From: Clostridia bacterium
Lineage (GTDB): Bacteria; Bacillota; Clostridia; Oscillospirales; CAG-272
Direction of reading: 5' to 3'
Assembly: GCA_017472305.1 (NCBI GenBank)
Contig: JAFUQP010000020.1
Span: 62,001-126,000 of the forward strand
Length of the DNA stretch: 64,000 nucleotides
Each line of letters begins with the position of its first letter. Within the stretch, counting starts at the first letter, position 1. Below are positions 27,768 through 34,808 of the stretch, piece after piece. The notes beneath the pieces are model-generated. The model was not told the origin of the DNA and searched no databases. It worked only from the letters and a program-made list of their open reading frames with translations. The position numbers and the translations under genes were made by a program.

Positions 27768-27782
27768 AGGCAGAACCCGCCT
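27768..27782 (-). promoter_or_regulatory. Start-proximal hairpin in receptor operon leader
   Basis: On the minus strand AGGC-GGGTTCT-GCCT, beginning about 8 nt after the expected transcription start and followed by GUUUUU. It could act as a weak attenuator or a 5'-end protecting stem. The ribosome site CGGAGGA lies further downstream. Confidence 0.4.
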
Positions 27783-27796
27783 ATTATTATAAAAGA

Positions 27797-27825
27797 ATTA
27801 TAACACAAGGATTTTTAAAAGTCAA
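27797..27825 (-). promoter_or_regulatory. Sigma-A promoter of the seven-gene receptor operon
   Basis: Minus strand: -35 TTGACT (27825-27820), 17-nt spacer, -10 TATAAT (27802-27797) preceded by TGT (extended -10). The expected start is near 27790, giving a leader of about 55 nt. Confidence 0.88.
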
Positions 27826-27897
27826 GTGCGCTTTTCCCTGCCCTTTTATCCATCAAGTTGCAGTAATTGGTAAAAAAAGTAAGTTGAATTTTGTTAA

Positions 27898-28030
27898 TGT
27901 AAACAATTATTTACACTCCGAATTTTGCATAAATTGAAAAACCGTGGAAAAGTAATTATATTTTACTATTTTGCCGACTTTTCAAGCCGTTTTAGAGGTG
28001 TTTTATGAATAAATGTAAATTATATTTACT
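27898..28030 (-). promoter_or_regulatory. Two operator-like inverted repeats upstream of the receptor operon promoter
   Basis: This belongs to a gene-free stretch of about 400 nt (27736-28142). Site 1 (27898-27915) is TGTAAA-CAATTA-TTTACA, a perfect 6-6-6 inverted repeat. Site 2 (28015-28029) is GTAAAT-TAT-ATTTAC. Site 1 begins about 73 nt upstream of the -35 box. They resemble repressor or activator sites, but no regulator gene is next to the operon. The region is AT-rich, so chance repeats are possible. The rest of the stretch shows nothing else. Confidence 0.4.
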
Positions 28031-28142
28031 CTTTTCGACTAAAAACGAGATTATTAAATGCATAAAAAGGGCAAATTCAAAATGTGTGCAACCTGCACAA
28101 AAACATTCGATTTTTTTCTACACCTCAAAATGCCGAAAAAGA

Positions 28143-28169
28143 AACCGCTCCGAAGAAATCAGAGCGGTT
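28143..28169 (-). terminator. Intrinsic terminator after mnmA
   Basis: AACCGCTC-N11-GAGCGGTT stem followed on the minus strand by UCUUUUUC. It lies 23 nt after the mnmA stop and ends the iscS-iscU-mnmA operon. Confidence 0.82.
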
Positions 28170-28191
28170 TTAGGGGGTAAATTTACTAAGA

Positions 28192-29223
28192 TTATCTATT
28201 TTCTGTGTTGATTATTCCGCCGAAAGCAACGTAATCATCAAGGTAGGCAACAGCAGACTGTCCGGGTGCAGCTTTTACTTCCTTATTAAATATTAACCTT
28301 ACCGTGCCGTCGGAAAGCCGTACAGCCTCGGCAGTTACCGTATCTTTTGTATATCTTGTCTTAACCGACAGCGTAAGCCCTTCAAGCCTTTCGTTTTCGG
28401 CAATTCCCGAGTACACGACGTCAGAGATTACAATCTCCCTCTTTCCCGAAAGCGAGGGGGAAAGCGTTATTCTGTTGGTTTCAACGTTGATATCGGTGAC
28501 AAATGCGCGTTCACCCAGTGAGATGCCAAGTCCCTTTCTCTGTCCTACGGTATATCTGATAATGCCCTTATGAGTGCCGAGAACCCTGCCGCTTTCATCA
28601 ACAAACTCGCCCTCGGGAAATTTACCGAGCCTCGATTCGATATATTCAGCGTGGCCGCCGTCGGGAAGAAAGCATATTTCCTGGCTTTCAGCGCGTTCAG
28701 AGGAAGTGAGCCCTATTTCCAAAGCCTTTTTGCGAATTTCTTCCTTTGTAAGATTAGAAAGAGGAAGAAGGAGCATATCAAGAATAGCCTTTGGCAGGCG
28801 GTAGAGCATATAGCTCTGGTCCTTCGTCGGGTCGGATGCAACAGAAACCGCGGTTTTATTCTTATCAATCTGCTTCACACCGGCATAGTGCCCCGTTGCA
28901 ATTTTGTCAAATCCGTTCAAGCGCGCATAGTCGTAAAGGCACTTGAATTTTACACGCTCGTTGCAAATTACGCAAGGATTGGGAGTTCTGCCGCGCGAAT
29001 ACTCCGTAACAAAGTTTTCTTTCACTGCTCTGTCAAATTCTCCGGTGCAATCAACCGTTACAAGCGGTATTCCAAGCTCGAGGCAGCTCTTCTCTGCCGC
29101 ATCGCATTCGGTATACTCGTGCATACGCAACACCGCACCGACAACCTCGTGACCCCCGTCAACAAGAAGTCTTGCGGCATAGGTGCTGTCGAGTCCTCCG
29201 CTCATACCTACCAGTATCCTCAT
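28192..29223 (-). CDS. mnmA: tRNA-specific 2-thiouridylase MnmA
   Basis: Adds sulfur to U34 of Lys, Glu and Gln tRNAs, using ATP and persulfide sulfur from IscS. 343 aa. PP-loop GMSGGLDST near the N-terminus, first catalytic Cys in NPCVICNERVKF, and second in SQEICFLPDGGH. The C-terminal beta-barrel (YTVGQRKGLGI, PGQSAVAYL) is complete. ATG 29223 has AAGGAG ahead and begins at the PP-loop; the longer frame to 29262 adds non-family residues. Encoded with iscS and iscU, which fits the sulfur relay. Confidence 0.95.
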   Translation of the reverse strand: MRILVGMSGGLDSTYAARLLVDGGHEVVGAVLRMHEYTECDAAEKSCLELGIPLVTVDCTGEFDRAVKENFVTEYSRGRTPNPCVICNERVKFKCLYDYARLNGFDKIATGHYAGVKQIDKNKTAVSVASDPTKDQSYMLYRLPKAILDMLLLPLSNLTKEEIRKKALEIGLTSSERAESQEICFLPDGGHAEYIESRLGKFPEGEFVDESGRVLGTHKGIIRYTVGQRKGLGISLGERAFVTDINVETNRITLSPSLSGKREIVISDVVYSGIAENERLEGLTLSVKTRYTKDTVTAEAVRLSDGTVRLIFNKEVKAAPGQSAVAYLDDYVAFGGIINTENR

Positions 29224-29354
29224 AGAGCTCTCCTTTCCTTGATTTCCGACATTATTTGACAATAATTATTTGCTTTTTGCGCGTTTTTGTGTTCTTAACA
29301 GAAAATGCGACACTCGGTCGCATTTTCATTCACTGTTGCTTTTAACCTCGGAAA

Positions 29355-29768
29355 TTACTCCTCGTGAGATTTCTCAATCTCAAAATCAACGGGCCTGCCT
29401 ATTCTGTTGTAATAGTCTGCAACGGCAGTCTTGATTGCCTCCTCGGCAAGCACCGAGCAGTGCACCTTAACAGGGGGAAGTCCGTCGAGAGCCTCAACAA
29501 CAACCTTGTTGGTAAGCTCGAGTGCTTCCTTGACGGTATGTCCCTTTACAAGCTCGGTTGCCATCGATGAGGTCGCAATCGCGGCGCCGCATCCGAAGGT
29601 CTTGAACTTGCAGTCGGTAATAACGTCATTTTCGTCAATTTTGAGATACATTTTCATTATATCTCCGCACTTTGCGTTTCCTACAACGCCGACGCCGTTT
29701 GCGTCTTCTATTTCACCTACGTTTCTCGGATTGGTGAAGTGATCCATTACCTTTTCACTGTACTGCAT
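29355..29768 (-). CDS. iscU: Iron-sulfur scaffold protein IscU/NifU N-terminal type
   Basis: Scaffold on which IscS-derived sulfur and iron are built into clusters. 137 aa. Three conserved Cys, in GNAKCGD, TFGCGAAIA and VHCSVLAEE, with the adjacent Asp of CGD. HFTNPRNVGE at the N-terminus is the family signature. The TTG at 29783 gives a longer frame, but ATG 29768 has GAGG 8-9 nt ahead and starts at the conserved MQYSEKVMDHF. It lies 32 nt after iscS. The 131-nt gap to mnmA shows no clear signal apart from its ribosome site. Confidence 0.93.
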   Translation of the reverse strand: MQYSEKVMDHFTNPRNVGEIEDANGVGVVGNAKCGDIMKMYLKIDENDVITDCKFKTFGCGAAIATSSMATELVKGHTVKEALELTNKVVVEALDGLPPVKVHCSVLAEEAIKTAVADYYNRIGRPVDFEIEKSHEE

Positions 29769-29800
29769 TTCTGTTTTCCTCAATCTTTATCATCTGTCTG

Positions 29801-30982
29801 TTAGTTTTTTCCCGCCTTGACGACGTCCTCCCACAAGGGGCTCATATTACGAAGCTTCTCTACAACGAGAGGAACGTTCTCTATTATATAGTCTATGTCC
29901 TCGTCGGTTGTTTCGCGTGAGATGGATATACGGAGCGAGCCGTGCGCCTTCTCGTGGGGGACACCCGTTGCTATTAGCACGTGTGAGGGCTCGAGCGACT
30001 CCGATGAGCAGGCAGAGCCTGTGGACGCGCAAATTCCTGCAATATCGAGCCATAGAAGAAGGCTTTCGCCCTCGATAAACTCAAAGCCGATATTCACTAT
30101 ACCGGGAAGCCTGTTAGTTCTGTGTCCGTTCAGCTTAGAATAGGGGATTTTTGTAAGCTCCTCAATAAGTCTGTCACGCTTTTCTCTTACCGATGCGAGC
30201 GCGGGAATATTTTCGGTTGCTACCTCGAGAGCCTTTGCAAGTCCGACGATATAGGGCAGGTTTTCGGTACCGCCTCTCTTACGTCTTTCCTGTGCGCCGC
30301 CCTCTATAAGGTTATCTATCACAACGCCGCGACGGATATACAGAGCGCCTATGCCCTTGGGGGCGTGGAGCTTATGGCCCGAGAGCGAAAGCATATCAAC
30401 GGGCAGCTCCTTAAGATTTATCTCGACGTTTCCCACCGCCTGAACGGCATCGGTAAACATAAGCGCGCCCTTAGCATGGGCTATATCGCAAATCTCGCGG
30501 ATTGGCTCTATCGTGCCTATCTCGTTGTTTGCGTACATAATGGCGACGAGGGCGGTTTTGTCGGTTACTGCCTCGCGAAGCTCGTCAAGATTAACCGTTC
30601 CGAACTCGTCGACACCTACGTAGGTTATCTCAAAGCCCTCCTTCTCGAGCGCCTGGCAGGTATGAAGCACAGCGTGATGCTCGATTGCCGAGGTCACTAT
30701 ATGGCATCTTCCCTTCTTCTTCATTCTCATAGCGGCACCGCGGATAGCCCAGTTATCCGCCTCCGTTCCGCAAGAGGTAAAGTATATCTCCGAGGGCTCT
30801 GCGCCGAGGCAACGAGCCACTCTTGCACGAGCGTTATCAAGTATAACCTTTGCTTCTCTGCCCTTGGAATGAAGGCTCGAAGGATTTCCCCAATCCGACT
30901 CGAAGCAAGGCATCATTTCTGCAATAACCTCAGGACTCACAGAGGTTGTCGCAGCATTATCCGCATATACATATCTTTTCAC
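29801..30982 (-). CDS. iscS: Cysteine desulfurase IscS/NifS
   Basis: PLP enzyme removing sulfur from cysteine as enzyme-bound persulfide for Fe-S clusters and tRNA thiolation. 393 aa. YADNAATTSVSPEV start, PLP Lys in SLSGHKLHAPKG, and catalytic Cys in STGSACSSESLEPSHV. Start codon is GTG (30982). Its ribosome site GAGG lies in the loop of a small stem AGATT-TAGAGG-AATCT (30986-31001), which might affect initiation. First gene of the operon, with a good promoter at 31024-31052. Confidence 0.95.
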   Translation of the reverse strand: MKRYVYADNAATTSVSPEVIAEMMPCFESDWGNPSSLHSKGREAKVILDNARARVARCLGAEPSEIYFTSCGTEADNWAIRGAAMRMKKKGRCHIVTSAIEHHAVLHTCQALEKEGFEITYVGVDEFGTVNLDELREAVTDKTALVAIMYANNEIGTIEPIREICDIAHAKGALMFTDAVQAVGNVEINLKELPVDMLSLSGHKLHAPKGIGALYIRRGVVIDNLIEGGAQERRKRGGTENLPYIVGLAKALEVATENIPALASVREKRDRLIEELTKIPYSKLNGHRTNRLPGIVNIGFEFIEGESLLLWLDIAGICASTGSACSSESLEPSHVLIATGVPHEKAHGSLRISISRETTDEDIDYIIENVPLVVEKLRNMSPLWEDVVKAGKN

Positions 30983-31023
30983 TTCAGATTCCTCTAAATC
31001 TTTTATTCTTTTTTACCGCGTAT

Positions 31024-31052
31024 ATTGTATACCATTTTTGTGGAATTTTCAA
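31024..31052 (-). promoter_or_regulatory. Sigma-A promoter of iscS-iscU-mnmA
   Basis: Minus strand -35 TTGAAA (31052-31047), 17-nt spacer, -10 TACAAT (31029-31024). The start would be near 31017, about 35 nt before the GTG. No Rrf2-type regulator gene is seen nearby. The rest of the 279-nt divergent gap holds the ROK promoter. Confidence 0.72.
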
Positions 31053-31178
31053 TAGTTTTGTCAAAGTATGTTTGTTAATTTTTTGTGAACGATGCCGTTT
31101 CGGCTACTGTGCAGTAATTTTCGGTATTTATCTCAAGATGAGGCAGAAAATACAAGGGAAGCTTTTTGCATTTTTGAC

Positions 31179-31207
31179 TTGACAAGAGTTAAATAAAAAT
31201 ATATAAT
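31179..31207 (+). promoter_or_regulatory. Sigma-A promoter of the ROK kinase gene
   Basis: Perfect TTGACA (31179-31184) and TATAAT (31202-31207) with a 17-nt spacer. The expected start is near 31214, leaving a leader of about 48 nt with the hairpin at 31235-31247. Confidence 0.9.
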
Positions 31208-31234
31208 TATAAAGGTATATCATTTTATTATCTT

Positions 31235-31247
31235 GCCACGGGGTGGC
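31235..31247 (+). promoter_or_regulatory. Leader hairpin ahead of the ROK kinase
   Basis: GCCAC-GGG-GTGGC, then GGAACGGAG and the ATG 14 nt after the hairpin. Stem and following sequence are almost the same as in the livK leader, though the genes are unrelated. Confidence 0.55.
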
Positions 31248-31261
31248 GGAACGGAGCATTT

Positions 31262-32224
31262 ATGTTTAGTATAGGAATAGACCTTGGCGGAACAAATATC
31301 GCCGTCGGACTTTGTAACGAGGCACTCGAGATAGTAGACAAGCTTTCTACTCCCACGAAGGCAGAGAGAGGCGCTGATGCTATAGTTGCGGATATGGCAA
31401 TGGTATCCAAAGCGCTGCTTGAGAGAAACTCGATTTCGCTTTCGGAGATATCCTACGTTGGTATCGCCGCTCCCGGCTCGGTTAACTCGGCTGACGGCGT
31501 GATTGAATACTCCAACAATATTAAGATGGAAAACTTCCCTATGGTTGAGAAGTTCAAGAGGCACTTCCCCACCGACAGAGTTTATATAGAGAACGATGCG
31601 AACGCAGCAGCGCTCGGCGAAGCTCTTGGCGGCGCAGCAAAGGGCACGGGAAGCTCGGTAATGATTACCCTCGGTACGGGTGTTGGCAGCGGAATTATTA
31701 TGAATGGCAAAATATTCTCCGGCTGCATCAATTCTGCCGGTGCGGAGCTAGGACACACGGTTATTGAGTTCGGCGGCAGACAGTGCACCTGCGGCAGACG
31801 CGGTTGCTTTGAGGCGTATGCCTCGGCTTCTGCGCTGATTAGTATGACAAAGGAAGTAATGACTGAGCTTGAGCTTAAGAAAATCAATTCCTCGCTGTTT
31901 GACATTGCTTCACGCAGCGGTAAGGTAAGTGCGCGTACGGCATTTGATGCAATGCGTGCAGGCGACCCTTACGGCAAGGCTCTCGTTGACAAATACATCG
32001 CATACCTTGCAGCTGGCATTACGAATATTATTAACATCTTCCAGCCCGAGATAATCACTATAGGCGGCGGTGTTTCCAATGAAAAAGAAACGCTCGTTGC
32101 CCCCTTGCGCGAAATTGTATCCTCGGAGCAGTACACCAGAGGTCAGGCGGTCAAGACAAAAATCGCAGTTGCCTCGCTCGGTAACGATGCGGGAATCGTA
32201 GGCGCTGCAGGGCTTGGTAGGTAA
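31262..32224 (+). CDS. ROK-family sugar kinase (glucokinase type)
   Basis: Probably phosphorylates glucose or a related hexose with ATP. 320 aa. ATP-phosphate loop IGIDLGGTNIAVG, catalytic ENDANAAALGE, GTGVGSGIIMNG, and the Zn motif with CTCGRRGCFEAYAS plus upstream His in ELGHTVIEFG. No N-terminal helix-turn-helix, so an enzyme rather than a repressor. ATG preceded by CGGAG. Monocistronic from a consensus promoter. glcK is the likely name, but substrate is not proven. Confidence 0.88.
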   Translation: MFSIGIDLGGTNIAVGLCNEALEIVDKLSTPTKAERGADAIVADMAMVSKALLERNSISLSEISYVGIAAPGSVNSADGVIEYSNNIKMENFPMVEKFKRHFPTDRVYIENDANAAALGEALGGAAKGTGSSVMITLGTGVGSGIIMNGKIFSGCINSAGAELGHTVIEFGGRQCTCGRRGCFEAYASASALISMTKEVMTELELKKINSSLFDIASRSGKVSARTAFDAMRAGDPYGKALVDKYIAYLAAGITNIINIFQPEIITIGGGVSNEKETLVAPLREIVSSEQYTRGQAVKTKIAVASLGNDAGIVGAAGLGR

Positions 32225-32364
32225 AGCTGTATATTGCAAAAAGCACCCACGAGGGGTGAATGCTGATAGGATATGCGTGCAAGCACGCAGATACCGCGTT
32301 GCGGTATGCGAACCTACGGCACTCGCTTTGCTCGTGCTAGGTCGTCCTCTGTGATAAGCAAAAC

Positions 32365-32391
32365 AAAAAGCACCCACGAGGGGTGCTTTTT
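32365..32391 (-). terminator. Duplicate copy of the tRNA-Arg terminator
   Basis: AAAAAGCACCC-ACGAG-GGGTGCTTTTT, identical in core to the hairpin at 32588-32615. It lies in the upstream repeat copy and could stop transcription from either side, including from the ROK kinase. Confidence 0.65.
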
Positions 32392-32587
32392 GTTTTGGCC
32401 TACCCGTAAGGAGCATAGCGACGGATTAGCGAGCCTGCGAGCGTCTAGGATTTGATAGGATATTCGCTAAAAGCGAAGATTTTTCGCCTTGCCGACGTTC
32501 AGCAAGCTAACGTCGCTCTGCGGCGAAAATGCGAACCTACAGCACTCGCTTTGTTCGTGCTAGGTCTCACTCTGTGATAAGCAAAAC

Positions 32588-32615
32588 AAAAAGCACCCAC
32601 GAGGGGTGCTTTTTT
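32588..32615 (-). terminator. Intrinsic terminator of tRNA-Arg
   Basis: AAAAAGCACCC hairpin with U-rich flanks in both directions, beginning 6 nt after the encoded CCA of the tRNA on the minus strand. Confidence 0.8.
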
Positions 32616-32620
32616 TGTTT

Positions 32621-32697
32621 TGGCCTACCCGATAGGATTCGAACCTACGGCCTTCAGAGTCGGAGTCTGACGCGCTATCCAGCTGTGCCACGGGTAG
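32621..32697 (-). tRNA. tRNA-Arg (anticodon CCG)
   Basis: Full cloverleaf on the minus strand: acceptor CTACCCG/CGGGTAG, D-arm with GCTGGATA loop, anticodon stem TCAGA/TCTGA with loop CTCCGAC (anticodon CCG, reads CGG), and T-arm GTAGG-TTCGAAT-CCTAT. The discriminator is G and CCA is encoded (32623-32621). The D-stem has one A-C mismatch. 77 nt including CCA. Confidence 0.95.
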
Positions 32698-32752
32698 ATA
32701 AATTATTTATTAATATTTTTTACGGCAAGCCTTCAGAGTTTGCCGCTTTGAT

Positions 32753-32781
32753 ATTTTATCACTTTAAGCTTGATTTGTCAA
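32753..32781 (-). promoter_or_regulatory. Sigma-A promoter of tRNA-Arg
   Basis: Minus strand TTGACA (32781-32776), 17-nt spacer, TAAAAT (32758-32753) preceded by TGA. Between it and the tRNA lies a hairpin GGCAA-N11-TTGCC (32724-32744) whose loop contains CTCTGAAGGC, a 10-nt match to the anticodon-arm/variable region of the tRNA. Confidence 0.82.
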
Positions 32782-32808
32782 TAGCATTTTTGTTTTAGAT
32801 TTAGTCAT

Positions 32809-32852
32809 AAAAGCGATAAATGTGCCGAAAATCATCGGTATTTATCGCTTTT
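32809..32852 (-). terminator. Intrinsic terminator of the PqqD/kinase-like cluster
   Basis: Long stem AAAAGCGATAAAT...ATTTATCGCTTTT with an inner CCGA/TCGG pair, 56 nt after the nucleotidyltransferase stop. Confidence 0.72.
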
Positions 32853-32908
32853 ATCTTTGTTTTCTTATACATTCACACGAATTTTAAGCATAAATTCGGT
32901 TATTTAGT

Positions 32909-34093
32909 TCACTTCTTTTCCTTCTTGCCCTTGTAGCCTAAGATTTTGCCGAGGTACTTGAAGCTGTATTTCGGGGTTACGAAGAGGTTGCGGATAAGCT
33001 TCTTTATGACGAAGAAGGGGATAAGGTATTTGTGCTTATAGTAGAAGGGTTGGTTTGCTTTATAGTAAGACATCGGGGGGAACATTCTTCGGAATATGTA
33101 CTTGAATTTCGCCTTGCCGACGCTGCCCTCGTCCTTGACGAGGCGAGAGATGTCGTTGTCTACGTTGTGCTCCATAATGCCGTAGCTGCCGCTCTGGCAC
33201 ATATATCTGAAGATTTCGTATAGCTCCTCGGGGAGAGCCTTCTCAAAGCCCTCGGGCATAGAAGAAATGAAGTCCTTACCGAGAAGCGTTCTTGCGATGC
33301 TCTCGATTTTCGCGACGTACTCGTCAATGCCGAGTGTCTTAAATTCCTTATCGAGATAGTCACGGTCGAGCTGCTCGCCGCGCTTTGAAAGAAAGGCGTA
33401 GGTATCGGAAAAGGCGCGAAGCCCTGTTCCGCCGCTTGTAAAGTGCTTATATTCGTGCGCCTTCACGTAGATATAAAAGTCCTCGTCGGTCATTTTATAT
33501 CCGTATTCGGTGCCCGCAATGCGTACAGCCTTCGAGAATGGGTCCGAGAAATAGTCAGCAAGTCTGCCTCGGTGGTAGGAGTCGAAGAGAGATACGTGCA
33601 TTTCGTAATTATACACGGGAGCCTTGAGGTATACGTCGTGATTGCTGCCCTCGTAGGACTCGACGGTATAGCCGCGCGACTCGAAGATACGGCGCACCTC
33701 ACGTCTGTACTCGGGGTCGAAGAGAATATCGTTATCCGCCATCTGCCGAAGCCCTATAGCGGGATAATACTCCTTCAGGTAGACGCCCTTAAGAGGCATA
33801 TATTTGATTTTTCTTGCTTCAAGCTCGCGTGTGAGGGAAGCTCGCTCGGCATCAAGAAGAAGAATTTTTCTTATTGCCATATTCTTCTCGGTGACAGCCT
33901 CGGCAGGCGCTATTTTTGCACGCTCGAGAGCATAGGTAACGAGCGCACCGACACTGTGTGCGTTTGCATATTTGAAAATATCCTCCGTCGGTACGACCGA
34001 AAGATACCCGACGTCGGGCTCAATGCCGTTGAGCGCGCAGCCCATAAGGTATATTATGCGCTCATAAATTTTAGTAATTTTTTGTTCACTCAT
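32909..34093 (-). CDS. Nucleotidyltransferase-fold family protein (NTP_transf_5 type)
   Basis: 394 aa, cytosolic. The core LKGVYLKEYYP...RQMADNDILFD (about 98-125) matches the uncharacterised nucleotidyltransferase group seen beside exopolysaccharide and peptide-modification genes: a short GxYL stretch, then paired Asp in DNDILFD as metal ligands. It should transfer a nucleotidyl or related group to an unknown acceptor. In some lasso-peptide clusters a related protein modifies the peptide after an HPr-kinase-like enzyme (established for that system); the same pairing occurs here. The C-terminal 60 residues are very basic (KKLIRNLF, GKKEKK). Starts 3 nt after the peptidase stop. Confidence 0.72.
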   Translation of the reverse strand: MSEQKITKIYERIIYLMGCALNGIEPDVGYLSVVPTEDIFKYANAHSVGALVTYALERAKIAPAEAVTEKNMAIRKILLLDAERASLTRELEARKIKYMPLKGVYLKEYYPAIGLRQMADNDILFDPEYRREVRRIFESRGYTVESYEGSNHDVYLKAPVYNYEMHVSLFDSYHRGRLADYFSDPFSKAVRIAGTEYGYKMTDEDFYIYVKAHEYKHFTSGGTGLRAFSDTYAFLSKRGEQLDRDYLDKEFKTLGIDEYVAKIESIARTLLGKDFISSMPEGFEKALPEELYEIFRYMCQSGSYGIMEHNVDNDISRLVKDEGSVGKAKFKYIFRRMFPPMSYYKANQPFYYKHKYLIPFFVIKKLIRNLFVTPKYSFKYLGKILGYKGKKEKK

Positions 34094-34096
34094 CGG

Positions 34097-34558
34097 TTAT
34101 TTCTGCCTTTTGAGTTTTTTCTTCAAGAATCTGAAGCCGCGGACAAAGAATGACTTCACCTTCAGAATAGCCACCCTGATATAGAAAAGGTCGCACCAGA
34201 GGTGATAGTAAAGCTTATAGGAGAAGTCGTCCATTCGGATAGTTTTTCCGTCGCGGATAACGCCCGTGAGTACTCCTATAATATGCTCGTCGGTAATACC
34301 GTACTCGCGGCGCGTGCAATGGTCGCCGCAAATAACGTAGTCGTTCTCTCTGACCTTCAGAATTCTATGGAGTATGTACTTGCCGCTCGGGGTTTTATAT
34401 AGCGGCACGTCATATTTTTTAAGTCTTCCCGTCGGGCGCTCGATAATCATTACGTCCCTATGCTCGCGAAGCAGGGGCATCATACTCGTGCCGACGTTTG
34501 TATAGATTATCTTGCCGTGCTCGGCAAGCTGCTCCTCATAGCTTGAAAACTCACTCAT
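34097..34558 (-). CDS. S26B/S24-like serine peptidase homologue
   Basis: 153 aa. A single compact domain with VGTSMMPLL (candidate nucleophile Ser25), HRILKV (candidate base His64) and CGDH (Asp79). This Ser/His/Asp order is that of the SipW / ER-type signal peptidases rather than Ser/Lys. No strong N-terminal membrane anchor is present; a short hydrophobic stretch (YYHLWCDLFYIRVAIL) and a basic tail are at the C-terminus. It may cleave a leader peptide inside this cluster (inference). ATG 34558 is preferred over 34567. It overlaps the pqqD-like gene by 8 nt. Confidence 0.65.
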   Translation of the reverse strand: MSEFSSYEEQLAEHGKIIYTNVGTSMMPLLREHRDVMIIERPTGRLKKYDVPLYKTPSGKYILHRILKVRENDYVICGDHCTRREYGITDEHIIGVLTGVIRDGKTIRMDDFSYKLYYHLWCDLFYIRVAILKVKSFFVRGFRFLKKKLKRQK

Positions 34559-34808
34559 CAATAGCACCTATAGTGCGAAGAGAGGCTATAACCTTCTCGA
34601 TATCAGCAACGAGAACCTCTCGCTCCACCTCATATTTTTCAAGCATTGCGTCGGCGATTTTCTCTACAGTAGTGTCCTCCTTAAGCAGGTCGATAATCTC
34701 ACCTGCGGTGGAATTCGAGCGCACCATTCCGTTGAAGGAGCCGTCAACCGATATCATAAGCTGCTCGCCGTTATCCTCGTGGGTTATGAATTCAGCTCTT
34801 AATTTCAT
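34551..34808 (-). CDS. PqqD-like peptide-binding protein
   Basis: 85 aa, matching the RiPP recognition element fold: beta-rich N-terminus (VDGSFNGMVRSNSTAGEIID) followed by helices (TTVEKIADAMLEKYEVEREVLVADIEKVIASLRTIGAI, split). Such proteins bind the leader of ribosomal peptides and deliver it to modifying enzymes (established for PqqD, lasso B1 and others). The start overlaps the kinase-like gene by 17 nt and its end overlaps the peptidase gene, so all four genes are coupled. No precursor peptide was found next to it. Confidence 0.75.
   Translation of the reverse strand: MKLRAEFITHEDNGEQLMISVDGSFNGMVRSNSTAGEIIDLLKEDTTVEKIADAMLEKYEVEREVLVADIEKVIASLRTIGAIDE

Larger units (their letters stand above)
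32238..32631. repeat. Degenerate copies of tRNA-Arg 3' end plus terminator
   Basis: Gene-free stretch of about 400 nt between the ROK kinase and tRNA-Arg. Two direct repeats of about 100 nt (32307-32406 and 32530-32631) each run from a T-arm-like GCGAACCTAC through GCAAAACAAAAAGCACCC and its hairpin to TGGCCTACCCG, which is the tRNA 3' acceptor strand with CCA (second copy continuous with the real tRNA). A third partial unit begins at 32238 with the 5' arm of the terminator. In the degenerate units GATAGGAT and GAACCTAC, adjacent in the real T-arm, are split by 36-70 nt of hairpin-forming sequence. Small open frames here are non-genuine. Confidence 0.75.

Noticed and set aside
28005..28211. 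68-residue open frame on the plus strand
   Set aside because: Lies over the inverted repeats and the mnmA terminator, has no ribosome site and runs into mnmA antisense.
32273..32798. Two short open frames (MRASTQIPRCGMRTYG..., MRTYSTRFVRARS...)
   Set aside because: They translate tRNA-derived repeats, terminators and part of the tRNA itself; known to give false small proteins.
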